Positions 1 through 11,249 of a stretch of 64,000 bases of DNA are shown piece by piece. The stretch comes from Gaoshiqia sediminis (GTDB lineage Bacteria > Bacteroidota > Bacteroidia > Bacteroidales > Prolixibacteraceae): assembly GCF_025907915.1 (NCBI RefSeq), contig NZ_JAPAAF010000003.1, positions 186,001 to 250,000 of the forward strand, read 5' to 3'. Within the stretch, counting starts at the first letter, position 1. Every line of letters starts with the position of its first letter. The translations under genes and the position numbers were made by a program. The notes beneath the pieces were generated by a model. It was given only the letters and a program-made list of their open reading frames with translations. It had not been told where the DNA came from and searched no databases.

Positions 1-2412
<2,412 letters not shown>

Positions 2413-2418
2413 TTATTG

Positions 2419-2445
2419 TGAGTCGTGAGACTTGAGACTTGAGTA
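2419..2445. repeat. Short tandem repeat in operon gap
   Basis: The gap between the GH2 gene and the gene upstream holds a run of near-identical units (GAGTCGTGAGACTTGAGACT..) of 7-8 bases. No function can be assigned; it looks like slippage-type intergenic DNA. Confidence 0.4.
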
Positions 2446-2498
2446 TTGGGTTTTGAATATTAATACTCTTATCTCATCACTTATGTCTTTGGCTCCTC

Positions 2499-3572
2499 TT
2501 AAATTTCAGTCAAACATTCATCTTTAAAATTGAATCCCCAGCCGGCCCGATCGTGCGGACGGGCAACGCCATTCACAATTTTGAGCGGGTGATCGATCAG
2601 CGGATCAATCCAATCGAACGATTCAGCTCCTGCGCCGTTCGGAATGGTACACAACAGCGGAATATCGTAATCTTTATAATAGTGCGGCAACACCGGAATG
2701 TTGAAAGCTCCGGCCAGCGCTGCGCTGTCGCGCCAGGCTTCAACCCCGCCCAGACGCAGAATATCGGGTTGCCAAATATCGATGGCATTGCGTTGCAACA
2801 ACTCCCGTAAAGGCAGGCTTGAATATTCGCGTTCGCCCATGGCCAGTGAAATACCGGCCTGATTTTTCAGCAGTTCGAATCCCTGAAAATCGCTATGATT
2901 GATTGGCTCTTCGAACCAGGTAATTTGCAAATCGCGGGCGGCGCGGGCCAATGCCAAAGCAGAAGGGACATCCATGCCTTGGTTGGCGTCCATCATGATG
3001 TTGATGTCGTTGCCGACAGCCTCACGCACCAGGCGCAGGCGCTCAAGGTCTTCCCGCCAGTCGGGCTTACCAACCTTAATTTTCACAGCCTGAAAACCAC
3101 GCGCTTTGTACCCGCTCACCTCATCAATCAGTTCGTCAACCGAATACGACAGCCAGCCTCCGCTACCGTAGATAGGCACTTCGGTTCGTGAGGTTCCGAG
3201 CACTTTCCAAATTGGTTGTCCCAAGGTTTTACACCAGGCATCCCACATGGCGATGTTGAAAGCAGCTTGCGCCCAACGGTTCACCCCTTCCAGCCCAAAG
3301 TACTCGTTGGCGTGGTTAATTTTTTCGAACACCTTCAACGTACTGAAAACCTCCTCGCCCAAGACCAGCTGACCAACATCACGAATCGCTCCGGCAATTG
3401 CCTTCGGACTATACTGAAAACTGAGTAAGTACGATTCGCCAACAATTCCATTTTTGGTTGCGATACGCAATACCAGAAACGAAATCTCGGTCAATGTATG
3501 CGTTGAATCTGCGATAGGCTTTTTCAGTGCCGCCTTTGCCGAGTACAGGTTGAAGTTTTTTATCGTGGTCAT
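2499..3572 (-). CDS. Mandelate racemase/muconate lactonizing family enzyme (enolase superfamily)
   Basis: Cytoplasmic enzyme of the enolase superfamily, which abstracts the proton alpha to a carboxylate; members of the mandelate racemase subgroup racemise or dehydrate acid sugars. The 357-residue length is typical and no signal peptide is present. The N-terminal capping domain (about 1-120) precedes the barrel. All key residues are visible: Lys164 and Lys166 in VKIKVG, metal ligands Asp195 (MMDANQ), Glu221 (FEEP) and Glu247 (MGERE), and the Asp270/His297 dyad with Glu317. This places it in the mandelate racemase subgroup and not the MLE subgroup. It sits between two GH2 genes in a rhamnosidase-led operon, so an aldonate such as rhamnonate or galactonate is a plausible substrate, but that is inference. 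It could equally be a racemase or epimerase. Confidence 0.88.
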   Translation of the reverse strand: MTTIKNFNLYSAKAALKKPIADSTHTLTEISFLVLRIATKNGIVGESYLLSFQYSPKAIAGAIRDVGQLVLGEEVFSTLKVFEKINHANEYFGLEGVNRWAQAAFNIAMWDAWCKTLGQPIWKVLGTSRTEVPIYGSGGWLSYSVDELIDEVSGYKARGFQAVKIKVGKPDWREDLERLRLVREAVGNDINIMMDANQGMDVPSALALARAARDLQITWFEEPINHSDFQGFELLKNQAGISLAMGEREYSSLPLRELLQRNAIDIWQPDILRLGGVEAWRDSAALAGAFNIPVLPHYYKDYDIPLLCTIPNGAGAESFDWIDPLIDHPLKIVNGVARPHDRAGWGFNFKDECLTEI

Positions 3573-3607
3573 TTTCGTTTTAAAGTTTTGTGTTTATCTT
3601 TTTTTTA

Positions 3608-3645
3608 CTGCAAAGAGCGCAAAGTTCTTCACAAAGAACGCAAAG
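3608..3645. repeat. GCAAAG-type intergenic repeat, copy 1
   Basis: The stretch reads as successive units of the form GCAAAGAACGCAAAG with variation, directly after the stop codon of the upstream GH2 gene. A second run of the same units lies at 6097-6134, so the two runs bracket that gene. Confidence 0.5.
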
Positions 3646-3659
3646 AAGACTTCGGCTCA

Positions 3660-6080
3660 TCAGTTACTCGTGAGCAGAAGGCTGCTCGTATCCAGCCCGT
3701 CGCTGCTGGCTGTGACATTTATTGTTCCGGCTTTTTCGGTGCTTTGCACAATCAGCAGACACATGCCATTGAATGCTTTTCGGTAATTGGCTTTGAACGG
3801 CTCGACGCTGGCCTGATAACCATTATCCACACCGGCTACGAATCCTTCACCCTCCACTTTAAAATTGATCAGATTGGCTGCATCGGGAACCATATTCCCG
3901 TCTTTGTCGGTCACTTTCACCGTGATGAAAGAGAGATCAGTTCCGTCAGCGTTTATTTTGCTTCGATCTGCTATCAATTCAATTTTGGCTGCCGGACCAG
4001 CTGTCTTAATTTCCTGCTCAAGTACCTGTTGCCCGTCTTTATAACTGATGGCTTTAATGCTTCCGGGCTGGAATGGAACCCGCCACATCACATGGAACTG
4101 GTCCTTTTCTTTTGATTTCCGGCCTTGCGAAACGCCATTCACAAACAGCTCTACCTCGTCAGCATTGTTGTAGTAAGCCCACAAATCGATGATTTGTCCT
4201 TCAGTCCAATTCCAGTGCGGGAACAAGTGCAACACCGTTTTATCCGACCACTCGCTTTGATACATGTAGTACACGTCTTTGGGGAAACCACACAGGTCGA
4301 TAATTCCCAAATAGCTGCTTCGCGCGGGATACGGGTATGGTAGTGGCTCACCAATATAGTCGAAGCCAGACCAGATGAACATGCCCGGAATAAAGTCGTT
4401 GTTCTTCACCACCGCCCAGGTGTCCTCGTGCGTTGCTCCCCAGTAGGCAATAGCATTGTCGTACGACGATGCTGTAAAATCGGAGTTTCCATCAAATGGC
4501 GCCTTATAGGCTGGCGGCCAGATACGCACACTGTCTGACGGCATATCATAATGCCCGCGAGTAGAAAGCGCCGACATATTTTCGGAGGCCAGCATGCACT
4601 CGCCCGGGTAGCGGTCCGGGAATTTCAGGTATTCTTTATGCTTATAATTGAAGCTCAGCAGATCAAGCGCTCCCGATTTATAGAGGTTGTTTTTCTCCGG
4701 ATCAGTTTCCGTTAAAGCAGCAGTCACCGGACGAGTCGTATCTAATGCTTTCACAATATCAACCAGCTCGCGGGTAATTTGAACCCCGGTCGTATCAAAC
4801 TGCTCGGGAATTTCGTTGCCAATACTCCACACAAAAATGGACGGGTGGTTGCGGTCGCGCCTAATCATATCTTCCAGATCACGCTTGTGCCATTCATCCC
4901 AATACAAGTGATAGCCCTTCTTGGCCTTGGTTTTTTTCCACTCATCAAATGACTCATCGATTACCAGAAAGCCCATTTTATCACATAACTTCAATAATTC
5001 CGGTGCCGGAGGATTGTGGGCCATTCGAATGGCATTCACACCCATATCTTTTAAAATCTCCAGTTGCCGTTCCATGGCGCGGGTATTCACCGCAGCACCT
5101 AAAGCGCCCAAATCATGATGTTGATTGACACCGTGAAGCTTGTACTGTGTACCGTTCAGGAAAAAACCCTGATCAGCTGTAAATTCGAAAAAACGGACAC
5201 CAAGTGGCGTTTCATATAGATCGACTAATTTCCCGGAACTGAGAACCTCAGTCGAAATCGTATATAAATTTGGATTTTCAGGAGACCACAAAGCCGGGGT
5301 TTTCAGCTCAAAATTCTGAGTCAATGTTGAAAGTCCGACAGTCAGGTCAAGTTTATTTTGCGCTTCTGCGACCGCTTGTCCATCTGCATCAGTGATGGTC
5401 GATTTCACAACCACCGACAAATTCGTTTCTTTTCTATTTTCGAGTTGAATATCCAATTTCACTTTCGCCAGCTCAGCTGAAACTTCGGGAGTGGTAACAA
5501 AAATTCCCCAATGCGCCACATGAACCGGATTCTTTTCAACCAGCCACACATGGCGATAAATGCCGGATCCGGTATACCAGCGCGAAGCAGGCTGAGCCGA
5601 ATTATCGACCCGCACAGCCAGTGTATTGGCTTCCTCGCCGAAATGCAGATAGGGAGTCAACTCGTAGCGAAAGCCGATGTAGCCAAAGGGGCGCTTGCCT
5701 ATATGATGACCGTTAATCCAAACCTCGCTGTTACAAAAAACACCATCAAAATCGATATAGAATTGTTTTTCAGTTTCCGGCTTTTCAAGTTGGAAGGTCT
5801 TCCGATACCATCCGATGCCAGTAGGCAGCGCACCACCTTCGGTTGTTGCCGGGGCATCAGCACTAAATTCACCTTCGATGCTCCAGTCGTGTGGAAGGTT
5901 CAGCGCTCGCCAGTTACTATCTTTATAGGAAGGTTGAAAAGCAAGCGAATCATCGCCTAACATGAATTTCCAATCCTTGTCAAAATTTTGGCTTTCCGCC
6001 AACTGGTGATTTTGGTCGCAACCAAGCAGCGCAAGCACCATCGCCAGCAAGAAAAAGTTTATTTGTTGTTTTCGTTTCAT
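3660..6080 (-). CDS. GH2 glycosidase (beta-galactosidase-type lipoprotein)
   Basis: Lipoprotein GH2 enzyme of 806 residues, expected to act as an exo-beta-galactosidase or beta-glucuronidase-type hydrolase. The signal peptide ends in a lipobox (ALLGC, Cys21). The sugar-binding jelly-roll covers about 35-185, an Ig-like domain about 190-300, and the TIM barrel about 305-600. The acid/base is in WSIGNEIPEQ (Glu423) and the nucleophile is probably Glu500 in LASENMS. WSGFDYIGEP near residue 580 is typical of the shorter Bacteroidota GH2 enzymes. The C-terminal 200 residues form two beta-sandwich domains of the kind found after such barrels. It is the third gene of the GH78-led operon. It is clearly different from the LacZ-like GH2 at the left edge, so the two are not recent duplicates. 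Substrate is inferred from context only. Confidence 0.92.
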   Translation of the reverse strand: MKRKQQINFFLLAMVLALLGCDQNHQLAESQNFDKDWKFMLGDDSLAFQPSYKDSNWRALNLPHDWSIEGEFSADAPATTEGGALPTGIGWYRKTFQLEKPETEKQFYIDFDGVFCNSEVWINGHHIGKRPFGYIGFRYELTPYLHFGEEANTLAVRVDNSAQPASRWYTGSGIYRHVWLVEKNPVHVAHWGIFVTTPEVSAELAKVKLDIQLENRKETNLSVVVKSTITDADGQAVAEAQNKLDLTVGLSTLTQNFELKTPALWSPENPNLYTISTEVLSSGKLVDLYETPLGVRFFEFTADQGFFLNGTQYKLHGVNQHHDLGALGAAVNTRAMERQLEILKDMGVNAIRMAHNPPAPELLKLCDKMGFLVIDESFDEWKKTKAKKGYHLYWDEWHKRDLEDMIRRDRNHPSIFVWSIGNEIPEQFDTTGVQITRELVDIVKALDTTRPVTAALTETDPEKNNLYKSGALDLLSFNYKHKEYLKFPDRYPGECMLASENMSALSTRGHYDMPSDSVRIWPPAYKAPFDGNSDFTASSYDNAIAYWGATHEDTWAVVKNNDFIPGMFIWSGFDYIGEPLPYPYPARSSYLGIIDLCGFPKDVYYMYQSEWSDKTVLHLFPHWNWTEGQIIDLWAYYNNADEVELFVNGVSQGRKSKEKDQFHVMWRVPFQPGSIKAISYKDGQQVLEQEIKTAGPAAKIELIADRSKINADGTDLSFITVKVTDKDGNMVPDAANLINFKVEGEGFVAGVDNGYQASVEPFKANYRKAFNGMCLLIVQSTEKAGTINVTASSDGLDTSSLLLTSN

Positions 6081-6096
6081 CTTCTTAATCTTTTAA

Positions 6097-6134
6097 ACGC
6101 AAAGAACACAAAGGATACCGCAAAGGCCGCAAAG
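6097..6134. repeat. GCAAAG-type intergenic repeat, copy 2
   Basis: ACGCAAAGAACACAAAGGAT and further units ending near 6134 repeat the pattern seen at 3608-3645. It lies upstream of the start codon of the GH2 gene on the minus strand. Confidence 0.5.
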
Positions 6135-6184
6135 TCGGGTTCAACTAATTTCTGCGAACGGCGACTGCGACTGAACACTTCTTT

Positions 6185-7309
6185 TTACTTCACTTCCGAC
6201 TCGGTAGCCGACTTGAATACCAATTCGCTTTTGCCTATATCCGTCGATGTGGCCAGCGCAATTCCCCGGTTGCCCAACGTATCCACTGCATTGTAATAGT
6301 GGTACACCACCCCGTCAACTTTAATGACATATGCTTTATGCGCAAACATGTTATCGTAGTTTTCAGACGGTTCAATCAGGTGCGGTCCGTCCCACTCGGT
6401 CCAGTGCAGCAAGTCGTACGAAGCCGCAAAGCTGTTGTACACCACCGTTTTACCTTCGGGCCAGTAGGCGCGGAAGAAGAACAGGACATAGACATCGCCG
6501 ATTTTCTGAATGACTGCATCGCCGGTGATCCCCTTGTGATGATTCAAAACCGGTTGATCTCCAAAGCGCGTCCAGTTAATCATATCGTCCGAAACCGCCA
6601 TACTAATGCGCTCAGCACCGCGATCGGGGTTAATACTGTCACCCCGGGCATTGTAGTACATGACAAATGGATGGCCGGTCAGTTTTTCTTGATCTTCAAT
6701 AACGAAGTTCTTATACATTGTACTGTTATCGTACCAACGCGCATCCGGGTCGGTCGACATCATCACCGGTTCTCTCAAGCGGTTCCACTGGTGTAAAGTT
6801 GCCGGATCTTCTTCAGTAAAAGCCATTCCAACCGATAGCAAGCCTTTTTCGTAACCGGTTGAGTTTCCGCCGAAATAGCTCATCCAGTATTTTCCGTCGT
6901 AGGAATTGATGCCGTAAGCACCGCCCCAGTCATAGTCAATGAGCGACGGATAGCCGGCTTTTTGGTTCACATCCCAATCGGTGGTATCCGAAAATTGCAT
7001 GATGCAGCCCTGTTCGTCCCAGTTAATCAAATCCTGGCTCCAAGCCAGGTGGGTTTCGTAACCGCGACCGTCAAACACGATGTAAGTCATCACCCACTTA
7101 TCGTTGTGGCGGAAAATGGTGGGGCAATCCATCATCTGCGAACTGCTGTCGGGCACCATCACCAGCCCGTATTTGTATGGTGTTTTTACCTCGTTATAAA
7201 TCTCCTCCATCTTCTGCTGAGACACAGTTTCCGGTAATTCTTTCTTTTTAGGAGTACAGGCCACCACTGCGATGGCTGCCATTGTTAGTGCGAAAAATGT
7301 TCTTTTCAT
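6185..7309 (-). CDS. Lipoprotein beta-propeller glycosidase (GH43/GH130-like)
   Basis: Lipoprotein of 374 residues with a lipobox (AVVAC, Cys18). The remainder has the repeated strand pattern of a five-bladed beta-propeller of the GH43/GH32/GH130 type. Blade-like repeats are visible as HNDKWVMTYIVFDG, YDGKYWMSYFGG, HPFVMYYNARGD, GDVYVLFFFRAYW and DGVVYHYYNAVD. An Asp in MMDCPTIFR (Asp61) sits where the first-blade catalytic base is normally found. SWSQDL-like phrases (AWSQDLINW, VSDDMINW) are typical of this fold. The exact CAZy family cannot be fixed by eye. It lies 30 bp after the GH78 gene and 104 bp before the GH2 gene, so a role on galactose- or arabinose-containing side chains is reasonable. 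An alternative is a non-catalytic sugar-binding propeller. Confidence 0.72.
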   Translation of the reverse strand: MKRTFFALTMAAIAVVACTPKKKELPETVSQQKMEEIYNEVKTPYKYGLVMVPDSSSQMMDCPTIFRHNDKWVMTYIVFDGRGYETHLAWSQDLINWDEQGCIMQFSDTTDWDVNQKAGYPSLIDYDWGGAYGINSYDGKYWMSYFGGNSTGYEKGLLSVGMAFTEEDPATLHQWNRLREPVMMSTDPDARWYDNSTMYKNFVIEDQEKLTGHPFVMYYNARGDSINPDRGAERISMAVSDDMINWTRFGDQPVLNHHKGITGDAVIQKIGDVYVLFFFRAYWPEGKTVVYNSFAASYDLLHWTEWDGPHLIEPSENYDNMFAHKAYVIKVDGVVYHYYNAVDTLGNRGIALATSTDIGKSELVFKSATESEVK

Positions 7310-7339
7310 CGGTTTATTTCATAGCGGTCGTCGACCGGT

Positions 7340-10126
7340 TTATTGTTTGATTTTCAGTTCGAATTCATAACCACCGGATTGAATTTCGCAACGCGGCTTT
7401 CCATCCTGTTTGTCCAGTAGCGTGATCAGTTCTTTGTTTTGATCAGAAGACTGCAAAGCCCTGGTTTGTATATCCCCCTCAAAAGGCATAATTATTTTTG
7501 CGGTGGTATTCACCGGAATTTCAACACGGAGAATAAATGAGTCGTCTTTCTTTTGCCAGTTACTCACAATCTTCCCGTAAGGCGAGTCGAATGACACATT
7601 GGCGTAAGTCAGATCTTTAACTACCTCGGGTTGAATGACAATCGACTCATAAGCCACCGAGTTTTCAGTTTGCCGGATACCGCCCAGTCCTTGGTAAAAC
7701 CACTCCATCAGGTGACCCAGCATCAGATGATTAAGTGACTTTGAGGGCAGTGCCTGCCATGACTCTGCCAGCGAAGTGGCACCCGTTTTTAGTTGATAAC
7801 CGTATCCGGGAACATCGTCTCGGTTATTCATTTCATATAGTAATTCAGACTTGCCGAATCGGGTCAGCGCATCAACCAAATAGTGAAAACCAACATCGCC
7901 CGCAGTAATCGCTTTGCCATCAGCTTCAATTTGTTTGATGAGATTATGCAGCACTTTGGGTTGGTTCTCTTCATCAACTAAGCCAAGGCTCAATGGCATC
8001 GCCAACGATGTCTGACTGCCGGTTGCATAAATAGCCAAATCGGGTTTGTAGAATTCCGAATTGAACGATTCCCTGATTCTTTCGGCCAAATCCTCAAAAT
8101 GTTTTGCTTCGTCATCGTTACCCAATCTGGAAGCTACTTTAGCCATCAGTTGCGCATCGTAGAAATAAGTTGCCGTTGCGACCAGCGGAACCGGCGTGAG
8201 TTGTGCATATCCAGGCTCGCCGGGACCAACATCATACCAATCGCCTAATCCATGCGACAGAATATTGTTATCTGCTTTACTTTCCAGGTAGCTCATGTAG
8301 TGCAGCATCATTGGCCAGGTTTCTGCCATGATGTCGGCATCACCATACCATTTGTAAATCAGCCAGGGCAAAATAATAGAGGCACTGCCCCATTCGGGCG
8401 AACCGCGGAAAGCCGCGTCATAATATTCAAAGTTGATGTATTCGGGAACGATATTCGGCACCAGTCCTTTTTCAGTCTGCGCATCCTGCATATCGGCAAG
8501 TAGTTTCTCGTATAATTTATACAGGTTGAAATTGAAATGGACACTCGTACCCATCAGATGGGTTTGCTCAATCCATCCTAGCTTTTCGCGGGTTGGGCAG
8601 TCGGTCATCACCGACTGCAGGTTGCTTTTGATGCCCCAATTGATGAGCGTAAAAATTTGGTTGAACAGCGGGTTCGAGCATTCGAAGGTTCCCGTTGCGG
8701 GCATGGCATTGCGGGTATGCAGCGAGCGAATGCTCAGCAAAACCGGCAAAGCAGATTGAACCGAGTCGGGCCGTGCATTTTCAACCTGCACGTAGCGAAA
8801 GCCCACGTACGAAAACTGTGGTTGCCAGCTTTCTCCGCCGTCGCCCTTCAAGGTATAACTAAAATAATACGGGCCGCCCGAGCCGCGCTGGCTCACCGAA
8901 CCGTCTTCCCTCAAAGCTTCGCCGGGAATCAGTTTCACCCTCTTCCCTTTTTCGCCCTTCAATTTTACAGCGACAATTCCGGAGACATTTTGCCCGAAAT
9001 CGTAAACGAACGAACTGTCATTGAGCTGCTTTACCGAAACCGGATCAAACTGTTCCATCACGCGAACCGGGTAGTTCATATCGGCTTTCAATTGGCCTGC
9101 TGGAGCCTCAACGTTCACTGCTTGTTTCCAGGCCGAATCATCAAAAGCGGCGGTATTCCAACCGGGTTGTTCCAGTTGAGCATCATAATCCTCGCCGCCA
9201 AAAATACCCGAATAGGTAATGGCTGAGGGAGTTGTTCTCCAGCTTTCGTCCGACACCAGCGACTCCGAGGTGCCATCGGCATAATTCAGCTGCAGGCGGC
9301 AAATCATTCGCGGAAAACCATAGGCGATAATCAGCTTGCGGTAGCGCTCGCGGTTATTGTAGTGAAAACCATTACCAACCAGCACACCCAGCGCATTGTC
9401 GCCGGTGGTTACCAATTTGGTCACATCGTAAGCATTGTAGAAAACGGTTTTATCGTATTCTGTCCAGCCCGGAGTCAGAAAATCGTTGCCAATTTTTTGG
9501 CCGTTCAGCGAAGCTTCGTACTGCCCCAACCCGCTAATGTAAAGGGTGGCCGAAGTCAGTTTCGATTTGGTTTGAAAAGCTTTGCGAAACATCGGAACCA
9601 CTGCTCGCTGCTCCACTTTGTCAAGAGAAAGGTCTCCGTAGCCGGTCACGCCGCATACCAGTCGCTTATCGGAGGGCAGCTGCTCGTAGCCAATCCACTG
9701 TGCTCCGGCCCAGTCAGCCGAGTCGCGCAAGCCGGTTTGAAAAGCGGACAACTTGCTCCACTCTGACTCGTTGCCCTGTTCGTCCCAAACTTTCACACGC
9801 CAATAATAGCGGGTGGCGCTTTTCAGTTCTGGTCCGGCATACGAAACCAGCAGCGATTGTGCCGACTCCACCTTACCGGAGTTCCACACGTTTCCGTTTT
9901 GGGCGCCTTCGGAACTGTCACCAACAACAATTTGCCAGGCTGACTGGCTTGTTCCGCCAAAATCGGATGTCAATTTCCAGCTAAAACGAAGCTGATTGGC
10001 GTCCAGCAACGGCACTTCGGTTGAAAAACCATTTACCGAGCTTTCGCTCACCTGAATATTTATTTTGGGTGATGAACAGGAAAAGACAAACAAGGCGATA
10101 AAGAGCAGGTGACAAATTATCTTCAT
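7340..10126 (-). CDS. Alpha-L-rhamnosidase, GH78
   Basis: Lipoprotein alpha-L-rhamnosidase (928 residues; lipobox FVFSC, Cys17) that releases terminal L-rhamnose with inversion. Domains in order: fibronectin-like N-terminal sandwich with SYAGPELKSATRYYWRVKVW (about 30-130), the rhamnosidase N-domain with LNGQKIGNDFLTPGWTEYD (about 190-260), a second sandwich (about 350-470), the (alpha/alpha)6 catalytic barrel (about 480-820) and the C-terminal sandwich. The barrel carries DCPTREKLGW, the acidic motif shared by GH78 enzymes, and GLGDWYDVGPGEPG. Length and domain order match GH78 well. It is the first gene of the left operon, with two LacI-type operator candidates in its upstream region. It differs clearly from the second GH78 at 31199-33967, so the two probably act on different rhamnose linkages. 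Confidence 0.94.
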   Translation of the reverse strand: MKIICHLLFIALFVFSCSSPKINIQVSESSVNGFSTEVPLLDANQLRFSWKLTSDFGGTSQSAWQIVVGDSSEGAQNGNVWNSGKVESAQSLLVSYAGPELKSATRYYWRVKVWDEQGNESEWSKLSAFQTGLRDSADWAGAQWIGYEQLPSDKRLVCGVTGYGDLSLDKVEQRAVVPMFRKAFQTKSKLTSATLYISGLGQYEASLNGQKIGNDFLTPGWTEYDKTVFYNAYDVTKLVTTGDNALGVLVGNGFHYNNRERYRKLIIAYGFPRMICRLQLNYADGTSESLVSDESWRTTPSAITYSGIFGGEDYDAQLEQPGWNTAAFDDSAWKQAVNVEAPAGQLKADMNYPVRVMEQFDPVSVKQLNDSSFVYDFGQNVSGIVAVKLKGEKGKRVKLIPGEALREDGSVSQRGSGGPYYFSYTLKGDGGESWQPQFSYVGFRYVQVENARPDSVQSALPVLLSIRSLHTRNAMPATGTFECSNPLFNQIFTLINWGIKSNLQSVMTDCPTREKLGWIEQTHLMGTSVHFNFNLYKLYEKLLADMQDAQTEKGLVPNIVPEYINFEYYDAAFRGSPEWGSASIILPWLIYKWYGDADIMAETWPMMLHYMSYLESKADNNILSHGLGDWYDVGPGEPGYAQLTPVPLVATATYFYDAQLMAKVASRLGNDDEAKHFEDLAERIRESFNSEFYKPDLAIYATGSQTSLAMPLSLGLVDEENQPKVLHNLIKQIEADGKAITAGDVGFHYLVDALTRFGKSELLYEMNNRDDVPGYGYQLKTGATSLAESWQALPSKSLNHLMLGHLMEWFYQGLGGIRQTENSVAYESIVIQPEVVKDLTYANVSFDSPYGKIVSNWQKKDDSFILRVEIPVNTTAKIIMPFEGDIQTRALQSSDQNKELITLLDKQDGKPRCEIQSGGYEFELKIKQ

Positions 10127-10282
10127 GAGATTCGTTCATTTTATTGGTTTTTGAACCTGGCTGCGGCCCGGTTCCTGGTTTTTTCAGCCTGACAAACGCT
10201 TATTTTTCACCTTCAACCGACAAAAAACAAAGCGCCCTAAAAACACAATCCAACATTAAGTTTCTAATTTTTAGAAAATTAA

Positions 10283-10296
10283 TGTTAACGTTTACA
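10283..10296. promoter_or_regulatory. LacI-family-like operator candidate 1 (left GH78 operon)
   Basis: TGTTAACGTTTACA is a near-perfect palindrome with a central CG, close to the general LacI/GalR-family pattern. The central CG is 163 bp upstream of the GH78 start codon. Confidence 0.6.
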
Positions 10297-10350
10297 TTTT
10301 GTATTAGACTGAATTTATGGGTTTTAATATTAATAAAATCAGGTTTAATT

Positions 10351-10364
10351 TGAAAACGTTTATT
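10351..10364. promoter_or_regulatory. LacI-family-like operator candidate 2 (left GH78 operon)
   Basis: TGAAAACGTTTATT has the same core (AAACGTTT) and central CG, 68 bp from the first candidate. It matches the better palindrome at 34173-34190. Confidence 0.55.
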
Positions 10365-10456
10365 GAAAAAAAACTAATTTCTGCAACGTATTAGTTCGAT
10401 TGTATGAACTTGACCCTGCAAATTCAATTTATATAATCAAAATAGTGTATTCCTCA

Positions 10457-11242
10457 TCAATAATGATAACTCTTTAAGAACGCCAATCTTGAACCAACCT
10501 GCTTGATCCACTCTCTGGCCATTAATTCATGTCCAAAAACCGTTGGATGAACGCCATCCCAAATCCAATAGTCAATCGGTGTAGATTTTTGTGCTTGTTC
10601 AAACAGGCTGGCAAAATCGATCAGTATAGCATCAAACTCTTCAGCAATCATTCTTATAATCTGGGCCCTTGCGAGCGTTGCCTCATGCCACAATTCCCAT
10701 TTTTCTTTTCGGGCGCCAACCGGGAACACAAAAGGAATTCCCAGAACGAGCAGGAGGTCAGGATTTATTTCCAGGGACGTTTTCAACAACTTACGATAAA
10801 CCCGTCCAAATGCCTCCAAATCCCCGGCATCAGGTTGATTCGCTACCAAAGCACCAACATCATTGATACCAATAAGGAGACTAAGCACATCCGGCTTCAA
10901 AGCAAGCGTGTCGGTTGACCAACGTTTGTCCAGATCGGAGACTTTATTTCCACTAATCCCTCGGTTATAAAATGAAAAACCGGACTGGGGAAAATCTGCC
11001 CCAATACGACTGGCAACTGAAAAGACATAACCATGGCCGAGAATGTGATTCGGATCATTATTTCTTCCCCACTTACCGTCGGTTATTGAATCTCCTTGAA
11101 ACAGAAAAGTAAAACCTTTAAACTGATCAGGAACTTGAACCTCGTCGTTTGCCAAAGTATCAATGGGAGATAGACTGGTCATCGCACCCGCAACTCCGGC
11201 AGTTTTTAAGAATTTCCTTCTTGAGAATCGATATTTGTCCAC
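10457..11242 (-). CDS. SGNH/GDSL hydrolase, probable carbohydrate acetylesterase
   Basis: Exported SGNH-fold esterase of 261 residues, likely to remove acetyl groups from sugars. The four SGNH blocks are present: block I GDSITDG (Ser52), block II Gly98 in GISGNK, block III Asn127 in GINDVG and block V DGVHPT (Asp229, His232). A twin-arginine signal (SRRKFLKTAG) at the N-terminus means Tat export of a folded protein. The start codon is GTG, 7 bp after the fucosidase stop, so translation is probably coupled. Because it sits with a fucosidase and a SusCD pair, rhamnogalacturonan or other plant-sugar deacetylation is likely, but a lipase/esterase of broad specificity is possible. The motif assignment is clear; the substrate is inferred. 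Confidence 0.87.
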   Translation of the reverse strand: MDKYRFSRRKFLKTAGVAGAMTSLSPIDTLANDEVQVPDQFKGFTFLFQGDSITDGKWGRNNDPNHILGHGYVFSVASRIGADFPQSGFSFYNRGISGNKVSDLDKRWSTDTLALKPDVLSLLIGINDVGALVANQPDAGDLEAFGRVYRKLLKTSLEINPDLLLVLGIPFVFPVGARKEKWELWHEATLARAQIIRMIAEEFDAILIDFASLFEQAQKSTPIDYWIWDGVHPTVFGHELMAREWIKQVGSRLAFLKSYHY

Positions 11243-11249
11243 AGCGTAA

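Larger units (their letters stand above)
10127..10456. other. Intergenic region with operators of the left operon
   Basis: This 330-bp AT-rich gap lies upstream of the minus-strand GH78 operon and downstream of the minus-strand esterase gene. It holds two LacI-type operator candidates and a TTTCTAA/TTAGAAA inverted repeat (10261-10277). I found no exact TAnnTTTG promoter box on the minus strand; TAATGTTG at 10257-10250 is one mismatch away. Confidence 0.6.
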
